From IMG/VR virus record IMGVR_UViG_3300029448_000387, positions 1 to 25,681 of that record: a stretch of 25,681 nt of DNA; one strand, 5' to 3'. The translations under genes were made by a program, and so were the position numbers. The DNA comes from a virus. The first letter of the stretch is position 1. Each line of letters opens with the position of its first letter. The notes under the pieces were generated by a model, which searched no databases, was not told the origin of the DNA, and was given only the letters and a program-made list of their open reading frames with translations. This document shows, one piece after another, positions 1 through 7,946 of this stretch.

Positions 1-722
1 ATGTATGATGGAATTGCAGTAGAAGAAATTGTTTGGGTTGCAGTCTTACCACCAAAACCACTGTGTCCTCTGTCTACAATTTCAAGTTCGATCTGGTAGC
101 CATATTTAGTTCCAACTCTGGAATAGTAGTCTGCATAGTCGCCTGTTACATCTAGTGTACTACCGTCGCAGAGTTGCCAACCAGCAGGAACATCAGATGT
201 GTTTCCTGCGAACGCAATGATCTCACCGACTGGGTGAACAGAGTCTAGACTTACGGTGTTTTCACCACCGATGTGTGTACCGATGTAGTTGGTAACAAGT
301 CCTCTGTCGTCTTGAGAACCACTAACCAATGTAAGAATTGGTTTGATGATATCACCACTATTTGTTGGTGCAGTGTTAGTAAGTCCACCAAGAACATCCG
401 GATCTAGGAACCAAACGTCTGAACCAGTCACACCCAGAGTTGAGTTTACAGAGATGAAGTTCGCGGTGTTGATTTCACCACCATAAATTACTGTAAATTC
501 ATTTCCTGCTGCGTCAACGCTTTCTACAATACCAACTGCTTCAGCAGTTACACCACCGTCTGCTTGAGCAAGCGCAAAGTTTCCGGTTACACCATCTGCT
601 TGCTGAACATAACGAATAACGCTACCAGCGGAGAATCCGTGACTGGCTTGAAATTTTGTGGCTCGCATAGATTTACCATCTGTACCAACCGAACTACTAA
701 GTGTGAATGCTGAGTTTGCCAT
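1..722 (-). CDS. Tail fibre protein with phage collar domain (3' end outside window)
   Basis: The reading frame opens with ATG at 722 (protein begins MANSAFTLSSS) and runs off the left edge after 240 codons, so the C-terminus is not visible. Residues about 27-150 form a domain also found in the fibre encoded at 1068-2465 (HGF...AEAVGIVESV...NEFTV...GE...IIKP). Residues about 163-206 match the phage tail collar domain: VGEIIAFAG, then PAGWQLCDG, then YADYYSRVGTKYG. That domain is typical of short or distal tail fibres that bind receptors. The gene lies 11 nt after the stop of the 110-aa gene, with a weak GGAA 6 nt before the ATG. It is the last gene of the minus-strand run visible here, consistent with a receptor-binding or fibre-tip role. 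The family assignment is firm; the receptor is unknown. Confidence 0.85.
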   Translation of the reverse strand, partial: MANSAFTLSSSVGTDGKSMRATKFQASHGFSAGSVIRYVQQADGVTGNFALAQADGGVTAEAVGIVESVDAAGNEFTVIYGGEINTANFISVNSTLGVTGSDVWFLDPDVLGGLTNTAPTNSGDIIKPILTLVSGSQDDRGLVTNYIGTHIGGENTVSLDSVHPVGEIIAFAGNTSDVPAGWQLCDGSTLDVTGDYADYYSRVGTKYGYQIELEIVDRGHSGFGGKTATQTISSTAIPSY

Positions 723-733
723 TTATTTTCCAA

Positions 734-1066
734 TCAGTCGTAAAAGACACCGTGTACAAAGTCTGGATCTGTCAGAGAACCTGCATCATCTTCTATTCTA
801 AGATCACATGTATTTCCAGATCTTCCGAACATTCGTATGCATAGAGGTATACCATCTGCACCATCATCTTCTGCGGTAAAGACTGCACAATATCCAGTCT
901 TACCCATGTTGTGTGTTACTGTATATTTTCCAGTGGCAGTCCTTGCAGCAGAAACGCCCACACCAAGAACCTGATCGATGGTGCATCCATCATTATCATC
1001 ATTCCCGTGCATGATAAATGCGTTTCTAGGACCCGCACCTGTTAGTTGTGTTGCACTTTGAGCCAT
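734..1066 (-). CDS. Small fibre-associated protein sharing the C-terminal domain of the adjacent fibre
   Basis: This 110-aa protein starts at the ATG one base after the stop of the upstream fibre gene, with an AAGGG SD about 11 nt ahead. Residues 41-97 (ARTATGKYTVTHNMG...CIRMFGRSGNTCDLRIEDDA) align by eye with the last 80 residues of the 465-aa fibre (ATGQYSVTHGFG...IGVFGHAGSAVDCAVELILA), so it looks like a free-standing copy of that domain. It has no signal peptide or membrane segment. From its place between two fibre genes I infer a fibre-tip or accessory virion protein. A function cannot be named from the sequence. Confidence 0.8.
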   Translation of the reverse strand: MAQSATQLTGAGPRNAFIMHGNDDNDGCTIDQVLGVGVSAARTATGKYTVTHNMGKTGYCAVFTAEDDGADGIPLCIRMFGRSGNTCDLRIEDDAGSLTDPDFVHGVFYD

Positions 1067-1067
1067 A

Positions 1068-2465
1068 TTATGTTACATCCCTTGCTAGTATAAGTTCTAC
1101 TGCACAGTCAACTGCGGATCCGGCATGACCAAATACACCAATCGTACATCCGTTTGACTGTTTGTCTAGTAGTGTTCCGATTACTGCACCTGTCGTGTTT
1201 CCTGCAACAGTTACTGAGTAGTTTGAGGATCCGAATCCGTGTGTGACGGAATATTGTCCGGTTGCAATTTTTGCACAAGTGATACTGCTTGAACCAGATT
1301 GTTTAGTTCCATCGGCGATAAAACTGAGTCTTCGCATCACAGGAGCAACGGTGTCTACCTCTGGAGCAATCTTTGCTCCAACGTATTGAAGAACCATCGC
1401 AGAGGTTGCACCCAAACCAATCATCATTGGTTTTCTAATCTTGTCCGCAGTTGTAATTTCTGTTGTGGAAACTTGACCAGTTCCTCCCAAGAAGTATACC
1501 AAACCTGCCTGCATGGTAGATCCTGCGTTACCAAGAGCAACACCGAAATCACCACGAACTTCACCTTGCATGGTAACTACGAATTCGTTTGCACTTATTA
1601 CTTCAGAAACAACACCTATTACTTCTGCATCTGCTTCTGCGTTTGCATTTGCAAGTTGACATGCTGTACCGTTAAGTCTTAGCGATTGTCCAAAAGTAAA
1701 TCCGTGACTTGTATGTTCAAATCTCTTCTTGTTTACTCCGTCATAAATTCTAACCATACCATCAGAGTCGAGGAATATACCACCAGTATGCGAAACGCTT
1801 CCAGTTCCCATATGAGAGAGTTGCATAGATTCTGATTCGTATACAACATCGCCTGCCATGTGAGGTCCACCAGCAGTACCGATGCTCTTGATCATAACAC
1901 CAGCACCAGTTGCATTTACACCCGACTTGAATCGCAAAACGCTGTCGTTAGATTTAAGTCCAACTCCGCCGGTTAGGTTGATATAATCCGAACATGTCCA
2001 TGCACCAGAACACCCAACACCCAAGGAGTTGAAAGTTAAACTGCCGCTTCCGGTCGTCATTCCCCTCCACAAGAAGGATGCAGTATCTCCTGCACTTCTT
2101 ATGAGCATTATACCACCACCACCACTTGCACCAATGTATGCATCTGGTTTACCAGAACCAGTAGCACCAAGAACAAGATTGAAATCATCAACAGTGAGTT
2201 CGGTAGAATTTACAGTGGTAACAGAACCATTAAAGATTACGTTACCAGAAAAGGTAACTCCATTTGGAATAGTATCCGCAAGTTCAATTTCAGATAAACC
2301 TGCGGAAGATGTGGTTACGTTAATACCATCTCCACCAGTGGCATTATAAGTACCAATGCTATTGAGTTTGGTAATAATAGAATTGTTGGTGACATTCATC
2401 CACTCGAAGAATGTATCTCCAAGCACAAGTTCTGGTATGTTGTAATCTTTATCTTCAACGCCCAT
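1068..2465 (-). CDS. Modular tail fibre / virion structural protein
   Basis: A 465-aa protein rich in Gly, Ser, Thr and Val, as expected for a beta-structured trimeric fibre. Residues 1-50 carry a possible attachment segment (LVLGDTFFEWMNVTNNSIITKLN). Residues 59-100 contain the pattern of stepped beta strands common in marine T4-like phage fibres (GVTFSGNVIFNG then NSTELTVDDFNLVLG). Residues 252-365 are shared with the collar-domain fibre at 1-722. Residues 385-465 are shared with the 110-aa protein at 734-1066. The start codon overlaps the preceding stop as TAATG, and an AAGGAAGAG SD lies inside the upstream gene, so the two are translationally coupled. The fibre class is well supported; the exact position in the virion is inferred. 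Confidence 0.82.
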   Translation of the reverse strand: MGVEDKDYNIPELVLGDTFFEWMNVTNNSIITKLNSIGTYNATGGDGINVTTSSAGLSEIELADTIPNGVTFSGNVIFNGSVTTVNSTELTVDDFNLVLGATGSGKPDAYIGASGGGGIMLIRSAGDTASFLWRGMTTGSGSLTFNSLGVGCSGAWTCSDYINLTGGVGLKSNDSVLRFKSGVNATGAGVMIKSIGTAGGPHMAGDVVYESESMQLSHMGTGSVSHTGGIFLDSDGMVRIYDGVNKKRFEHTSHGFTFGQSLRLNGTACQLANANAEADAEVIGVVSEVISANEFVVTMQGEVRGDFGVALGNAGSTMQAGLVYFLGGTGQVSTTEITTADKIRKPMMIGLGATSAMVLQYVGAKIAPEVDTVAPVMRRLSFIADGTKQSGSSSITCAKIATGQYSVTHGFGSSNYSVTVAGNTTGAVIGTLLDKQSNGCTIGVFGHAGSAVDCAVELILARDVT

Positions 2466-2692
2466 TAGTTACTCTTCCTTAAAAAATCTTTGATTTCATT
2501 GAGTATGGTTTTCACTTCAAAGAGTTCCTCTTTTACTTTATTTATTTCATTTTCATTGCTTAGAATTTTATTATCTCGTTCTTTTTTTCTTAACCACACT
2601 TCTTTTTCTTGAAGACTGGTTTTTATAATTGCCTTCGAGTTAACGTCTCTTATTATATCTTCTCTTCCATCTATTTTAATTGATTCGTTCAT
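2465..2692 (-). CDS. Small coiled-coil protein between DUF4815-type protein and fibres
   Basis: I choose the ATG at 2692 (protein MNESIKIDG..., 75 aa). An in-frame ATG lies 21 nt upstream, but AAGGA at 2700-2704 sits 7 nt before the 2692 ATG, and the preceding gene stops at 2697, leaving a 4-nt gap. The first 25 residues are polar. From about residue 30 to the end the chain is a charged heptad-like helix (KEVWLRKKERDNKIL, then EINKVKEELFEVKTILNEI), so a coiled coil is likely. There is no membrane segment. I recognise no family. Position suggests a fibre connector, trimerisation partner or fibre-assembly chaperone, but this is inference only. Confidence 0.75.
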   Translation of the reverse strand: MNESIKIDGREDIIRDVNSKAIIKTSLQEKEVWLRKKERDNKILSNENEINKVKEELFEVKTILNEIKDFLRKSN

Positions 2693-2696
2693 GTTG

Positions 2697-5600
2697 TTAT
2701 CCTTGTAGAGCAATCACTCTTAGATCTTTAACTAGAGGAACCTTAGTAGAAGACGAACTGTACAGACAAATCTTAATAGCAAAGGTCTTAACTGGATTTG
2801 TGAAGTTCGAGGACAGAGAAAATACTACTTCATTGAAGTCATAGTCATTTGCTGAATTTGGAATTGCAGAATCGGAAGTCATCTGAGTGAAAGAAACTTC
2901 TTCAAACGGTGTTGCGTCGTCTACACCAAGTGGTTTAACAAACACCTGAACATTTGCTTCTGATGGTTTATTCACCGACATGATTACCTTGAAGTTTTTG
3001 GATTCGAAACCATCTTCCAAGGTAACTCTTCTGGTAATATATCTACCTGCCGCACCAGCAGTCGAATTCGGGTTGTCTGTTCCTGATCCATACAAAGAAC
3101 TGTCTGAAGAGTTGGCGCTGGAGTTAAGTTCTCCGTTGGTAGAAGTGTCCGTGCTATTGTTTACGTCATTGTTTACCGAAACAAAATCTAATCTCTTCAG
3201 ATCAATTACAGGCGAAACATTAACATTGCTCGAACTCAAAACAGAAGTCAAAGAGAAATCTGAATTAGAGGTGAGTGTGGCAGGAGATTCTAAGTAAATA
3301 TTTTCATTTGTAATTATGTCTGTGTTAGAAAGAACTGTCCCCAGATTCACTCTGTTGCCAATTGTAGTGCTTCTTGGTGAATGTTCTCCTGATACTACCT
3401 TGAAGTTGTCAACCTTTGAGTTTGTTAGACTTTCACTGGTAAACTCTGAACTTAGTATTCTGGTTTCAATGCTACCAGACAGATCAAATTTACATGTGTT
3501 TATTCTATACATTAAACTCTCAGACGGATTGTTTGTAGAAATTCCTGTATTCTGAGGAACGAATAAGGATCCACTTGCAGGTTGTTCTGAAATATAAGCA
3601 CCACTGTTTAGATCATTTTGTCCAATGGTTGCTTTATATAAATTATAGTCTTGACTGCTTGTCCTCATACAAATCGAATATTCGCCTGGTGTTAGATACA
3701 AAGGACTGGTAAAATTAAATCTAGTGTAAGTGCTTGCTTCTGGGAAGTCTTCCCTAATCTCACTCTCTTCTGGGATCAGTGATACACTAGAAAGAGGTAG
3801 AACCTTTGAAAGATGTGGATATCCATTGATGGTAGGTCTAATTTCTAGAGTGATGGGAACGTTGACAGATCTTCGTTGGAAGAATAAATCTATACTGTCT
3901 AAGAACACACCATCCACAAAGTCACTTGAACTCACAGTGAATGTTTGTGCAAGGGGATCTAACCAGAGGTTGTTTGATACTGTGTTGTAGTAAATGTCTC
4001 TATCAAAAGCATCTCTTACAATAGCATCATCATTTACTACTTGTCTTCTTGTAGTGATCGGTCGTGTAGAAACCAAAGTTCCATCTCTTTGATCAACAGT
4101 ACCCGCTGAATAGTAAATGGCATCTGCCGCTGTTGTTGTTTCAGACAGAGTGTTAGTAGAACTATCTGTTAGCCTGAAAAGTTTCTCTCCTGATTTGAAC
4201 GTCCCTAGTGGAATAGAGAAGAATGCACCTTCAATATCACCGCTTGGTCCGGAGACAATTGCTTCACCGGATGCACCACCGTTAGGACCACAATGTGAGG
4301 AAACAGAATCACCATCAAAATATGGATAGAATGTTGTGTTTGGTTTGAGTCCATATGCGCTGAAAGTTGCAGTCTTGGATCTCATGTAGGGGGTAACACT
4401 AGCATCTACGATTCTGTCGTTCACCAGTTTCTCAAGTCTTTGTGGTAACTTTCTAATGCGAATTCCTGTTCTTCCTTGACTATTTTTAATAGTCTCAGTA
4501 GATCTAATTGACGCATCATTAGCAATAGCCATTCTCTGTTCGATATTTTTACTAAGATCGGCAGTAGTGATGTTGTTTAAGAAGTCTCTACCTCGATCAC
4601 TGTAAAGATCGCTCTCTGTGATATTTCTTCCTGACCACAGTACTTCCCAATCGTTCCATTGAGTACCAAACCCATAGGAAGTGTTTTCGTTTTTAACCTT
4701 CCATCGATCATTTTCACCTTGGCTGTTAATCTTAACTGTTGGTTTGTAGTTTTCATCCCACCAGTTATCAAACGGATCGGTGAATTCTAAGTGTCCCATG
4801 AAGTTTGGAACATTGAATGGGTTTGCTTTTACCCAATCACTCGCAAATGGTTGCCAAACAAACTGTGGATTTGTTTCGTAGTTTAGAGTTGCAATTCCAT
4901 CTGGGGATATTGTTATTCCAGAGTTGGAGTGATTGTCTAATTTTACATTCTTAGCAATGAATGGAGGTCTTAGGTGACCATTTTCGAAATCAATTGAGCA
5001 ATCATAGTCAGAGTTTAGTACATCACCCACAGAGTGTCCTCTGAATGCGTCAACCAAGATGCCATTCTTGAATGTGTCATTACCATCCGCATCAGCAAAA
5101 GATCTATTTTCTGTTTGCTGTTCGAGTAGAGATAGACTGGTATAGTATTCTAATGTTTCTACTCTCTTTTCGATTGCTCCAATATCTCTCATTGTATATC
5201 TTCTGTTTTCGATATACTTGGTGGAGATGTCATCAATATTATATGTGTAGGCAGGAACTGTGATGACATATAGTGTCATTGCGTCTGCTCTATCGGGAGG
5301 GGTTACTGGGTTCAGTGACGGGATACCTTTAATTACATCAAACTTTCGTTCTTTGGTGAGAACAATCTTATCTACCCTAGAAAGGTGGTGTGTGTAATCT
5401 GCTCTAAAGTCAGATGAACTCTTGATACTAAGTCCGTCTGGTTTGATCGTACCATCAGACTGTTTTGTTCCTCGGAAGTCAATGCAGTTTCTAAGAGAGA
5501 AACTCTTACCGGTCTTGGGACTAACATAGAGAGGAATGTTGTCGAAGGTGAAACCGGAAGTGCTGTGTGTATATGAATCAACAACAAATGGTCCTTCTCC

Positions 5601-7934
5601 GGATGAGTGAGAGAATCTGTCGTAGTTGATTGTTAGATTTATATCGCCAGTAATTGCATCTACACCTAAGTTTGGTTTCAAGTACAGTCTACCAAAGTCA
5701 TAGTAGTTGTCTCTCTGTCCGGTGTCTAGCAAGAATGCATCCTTCACATCAGATGCTGGTAAACCTACTGCATTCGAAACTGTATTGTTGTTATCCACAA
5801 CGCTAGTAATATCTAAAATGTCGATATGGGATAAAGCAGCGTAATATGATCCGGTTGTTCCAGAAAGACTAACAGATGCTCCGTTGTCTACAGAATATGA
5901 AGTTGTTCCTGTCGTCTTTGTTTTCTTTCTATACAAGAAAGGAGAGGCGACATCTATTGTTGTAATGAGAGTATAATTACCAGGCGCAAGTTGCTTTGTT
6001 GCTGTGCTTGCGTGACCGATTTCAATTGACTTTTTGTCTGCCGCTGGCTTAAACTGAATGGTATCAGTCAAAACTCTTTCACCAGTTCTACCCTTTGAGT
6101 TTTCACCCCCATCGTCGCAGATTAAAGTGTAGAAGGATCTTTTATCTGCGGGGAAATATGAGTCGTTGTCTGTTGAATCTGTTGTTCCCACAAAAGTCAT
6201 TGCATCGCTACCAGAGGAAACCGTGGTAACTGTTGTTGCGTCAGATGTCGAGAAGGTAAACCCTTTATAGATTCTATAAGTTAGATCTGAAACACTATTA
6301 ATAGAGTTTCCAACGGGAAGTGGGAATAGGGATGTGTTGAATCCTGGCTGGAAAAGAATTGTTCCACCAGTACCCCCGGCTGTTCCAGCAGTTCCTCCTG
6401 TACCAATCACAAATCCTGCTGTTAGACTTCCTGCTCCGAGGCTGGTTTCTCCTACAGTAGTAACGTTACCGAATGCAGTGATTCCGTTTAGGTTGATATC
6501 AAACATATACATGTTGTATGTTTGAGAAATCGCCGTCATACCAGAAGTTCCGAAGTCATTGTTAGGAATGATCTGTCGAACTCTAGCATCCCCGGTTACT
6601 CCTCCAGCGTCTTTCAACTGAACGAGAGGATAGTTTGTTGCTAACAGTTCAGCAAATCCTCCAGTGAGAGACATGTTTGCTTTCGGAGACACTTTAATAT
6701 ATTGACCATAAACTGCATCATTAACTGGTTGCGAAGTTAGAGTCTGAGTTGTTCTTGCTTTGTCGATAAGAACATATTGTGTACCTTGTGTTTCATATTC
6801 ATAACCAAACACATATGCTTTACCAGGCTGTAAACCAACTGCTGCTAAAGTTTCACCACCACCTTCAAGGGTGCTGTAAGGTCCACCTAAATCTGAAAGA
6901 GACTCTCTGATATCAATTTCAAATGGTTTGGTGGTATATGAACCAGATTCATCATATGTTCTTCTTGCTAGGTTCTTTTCTATTTCAGAGTATTGACTGT
7001 AGTTGGTGGTTGCCTTTAGGCTTCCATCTACGAATCGAACAAGATCGATAAAGTCTGGATCTCCAAAACCACTTGCACCGTAAGATGAATCGTTGACGAA
7101 ATTCTTAAAATCTAGTTTCAGATCTACCTTGTATCTATCGGCGCCCGGTGCGTTATAGTTAAAAGAACCAGAGGCAGGATCTCTTAAGGTAAAGTCCTCG
7201 GTATGTTCGACAATAGTTTTCTCAATGTCAAATCCAATCCTGCTGGTAGGAGAACCAAAGTCTCTAACATTAGAACTTGCACCAGTCAAAGAGAATGGAG
7301 AAATTGATTGTGTATCATTTTTTACAAAACTACCGTCTACAAAGAAAATACCATTTTGAGTTGTAGTTAGTTTTGCAGTACCAGTGATACCGTTCACGGT
7401 AGCAGCATCGGTCGCTAAGACTCCGGAGGTAACTCCAAGTTTTGCAACATATGTGTTTGTTCCTGTGGTTCCTCTTATGACATCACCCGGAACAAACTGA
7501 GAACCTAAATCCCCACCTCCATCAACATATTGAACCATGAGGATGTAGTAGTTGTCATTGTCAGAAGTTCCTCCGGTTATTCCGTGGAGAACCTTTGCTC
7601 TTCTTGTGTCATTACCCAGAGCAGTATTGTTTACAATATCTGTTCCGATTAGAGATTGAACATCTAAGTCTGTGGAATTTACTTGTTCGGTGGTGTATAC
7701 TCTTAAGAATGTAACGTCTTGATTTGTAAGTTCTCCGCCAAGAACTCTAGATCCATTTTTAAATACATGATCACCAAATCGTTTGACTTGATCTTGAACA
7801 ATAGTCTGAAGTTGGGTTAATTCACGACCTTGTACTGCTCGACCTGGTTTGAAAAGCATACGAAGGAATTTCTTTTCCTCGTCGTAGTCATCCCAATAAG
7901 GATCTGTGTTAAAAAGTGTTGAACTGTAAACCAT
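2697..7934 (-). CDS. Very large DUF4815-type virion structural (tail/fibre) protein
   Basis: A 1745-aa protein, the largest in the window. Residues 9-67 carry the hallmark N-terminal block of the DUF4815 family of T4-like marine phages: FNTDPYWDDYDEEKKFLRML, FKPGRAVQGRELTQLQTIV, then FGDHVFKNGSRVLGG. The long middle is Gly/Ser/Thr-rich and beta-like. The last 110 residues (GFESKNFKVIMSV...VKPLG) resemble the usual family end. Start is supported by AGGAG spaced 9 nt before the ATG. The SD begins in the TAG stop of the gp8-like gene, so the two are closely coupled. It occupies the slot that T4 fills with gp9-gp12. From this I infer a baseplate-peripheral fibre or fibre-adaptor role. Family recognition is good; the biochemical role is unproven. 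Confidence 0.85.
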   Translation of the reverse strand: MVYSSTLFNTDPYWDDYDEEKKFLRMLFKPGRAVQGRELTQLQTIVQDQVKRFGDHVFKNGSRVLGGELTNQDVTFLRVYTTEQVNSTDLDVQSLIGTDIVNNTALGNDTRRAKVLHGITGGTSDNDNYYILMVQYVDGGGDLGSQFVPGDVIRGTTGTNTYVAKLGVTSGVLATDAATVNGITGTAKLTTTQNGIFFVDGSFVKNDTQSISPFSLTGASSNVRDFGSPTSRIGFDIEKTIVEHTEDFTLRDPASGSFNYNAPGADRYKVDLKLDFKNFVNDSSYGASGFGDPDFIDLVRFVDGSLKATTNYSQYSEIEKNLARRTYDESGSYTTKPFEIDIRESLSDLGGPYSTLEGGGETLAAVGLQPGKAYVFGYEYETQGTQYVLIDKARTTQTLTSQPVNDAVYGQYIKVSPKANMSLTGGFAELLATNYPLVQLKDAGGVTGDARVRQIIPNNDFGTSGMTAISQTYNMYMFDINLNGITAFGNVTTVGETSLGAGSLTAGFVIGTGGTAGTAGGTGGTILFQPGFNTSLFPLPVGNSINSVSDLTYRIYKGFTFSTSDATTVTTVSSGSDAMTFVGTTDSTDNDSYFPADKRSFYTLICDDGGENSKGRTGERVLTDTIQFKPAADKKSIEIGHASTATKQLAPGNYTLITTIDVASPFLYRKKTKTTGTTSYSVDNGASVSLSGTTGSYYAALSHIDILDITSVVDNNNTVSNAVGLPASDVKDAFLLDTGQRDNYYDFGRLYLKPNLGVDAITGDINLTINYDRFSHSSGEGPFVVDSYTHSTSGFTFDNIPLYVSPKTGKSFSLRNCIDFRGTKQSDGTIKPDGLSIKSSSDFRADYTHHLSRVDKIVLTKERKFDVIKGIPSLNPVTPPDRADAMTLYVITVPAYTYNIDDISTKYIENRRYTMRDIGAIEKRVETLEYYTSLSLLEQQTENRSFADADGNDTFKNGILVDAFRGHSVGDVLNSDYDCSIDFENGHLRPPFIAKNVKLDNHSNSGITISPDGIATLNYETNPQFVWQPFASDWVKANPFNVPNFMGHLEFTDPFDNWWDENYKPTVKINSQGENDRWKVKNENTSYGFGTQWNDWEVLWSGRNITESDLYSDRGRDFLNNITTADLSKNIEQRMAIANDASIRSTETIKNSQGRTGIRIRKLPQRLEKLVNDRIVDASVTPYMRSKTATFSAYGLKPNTTFYPYFDGDSVSSHCGPNGGASGEAIVSGPSGDIEGAFFSIPLGTFKSGEKLFRLTDSSTNTLSETTTAADAIYYSAGTVDQRDGTLVSTRPITTRRQVVNDDAIVRDAFDRDIYYNTVSNNLWLDPLAQTFTVSSSDFVDGVFLDSIDLFFQRRSVNVPITLEIRPTINGYPHLSKVLPLSSVSLIPEESEIREDFPEASTYTRFNFTSPLYLTPGEYSICMRTSSQDYNLYKATIGQNDLNSGAYISEQPASGSLFVPQNTGISTNNPSESLMYRINTCKFDLSGSIETRILSSEFTSESLTNSKVDNFKVVSGEHSPRSTTIGNRVNLGTVLSNTDIITNENIYLESPATLTSNSDFSLTSVLSSSNVNVSPVIDLKRLDFVSVNNDVNNSTDTSTNGELNSSANSSDSSLYGSGTDNPNSTAGAAGRYITRRVTLEDGFESKNFKVIMSVNKPSEANVQVFVKPLGVDDATPFEEVSFTQMTSDSAIPNSANDYDFNEVVFSLSSNFTNPVKTFAIKICLYSSSSTKVPLVKDLRVIALQG
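2700..2704 (-). promoter_or_regulatory. SD that fixes the start of the coiled-coil gene
   Basis: AAGGA on the minus strand lies within the last codons (Gln-Gly) of the DUF4815-type gene, 7 nt before the ATG at 2692. The upstream alternative ATG at 2713 has no comparable site, so 2692 is preferred. Confidence 0.65.
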
Positions 7935-7946
7935 TAAGAGTTACTC

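Noticed and set aside
1299-1682. 127-codon plus-strand open frame inside the fibre gene
   Set aside because: Cys-rich low-complexity shadow without SD; the minus-strand fibre frame is well supported.
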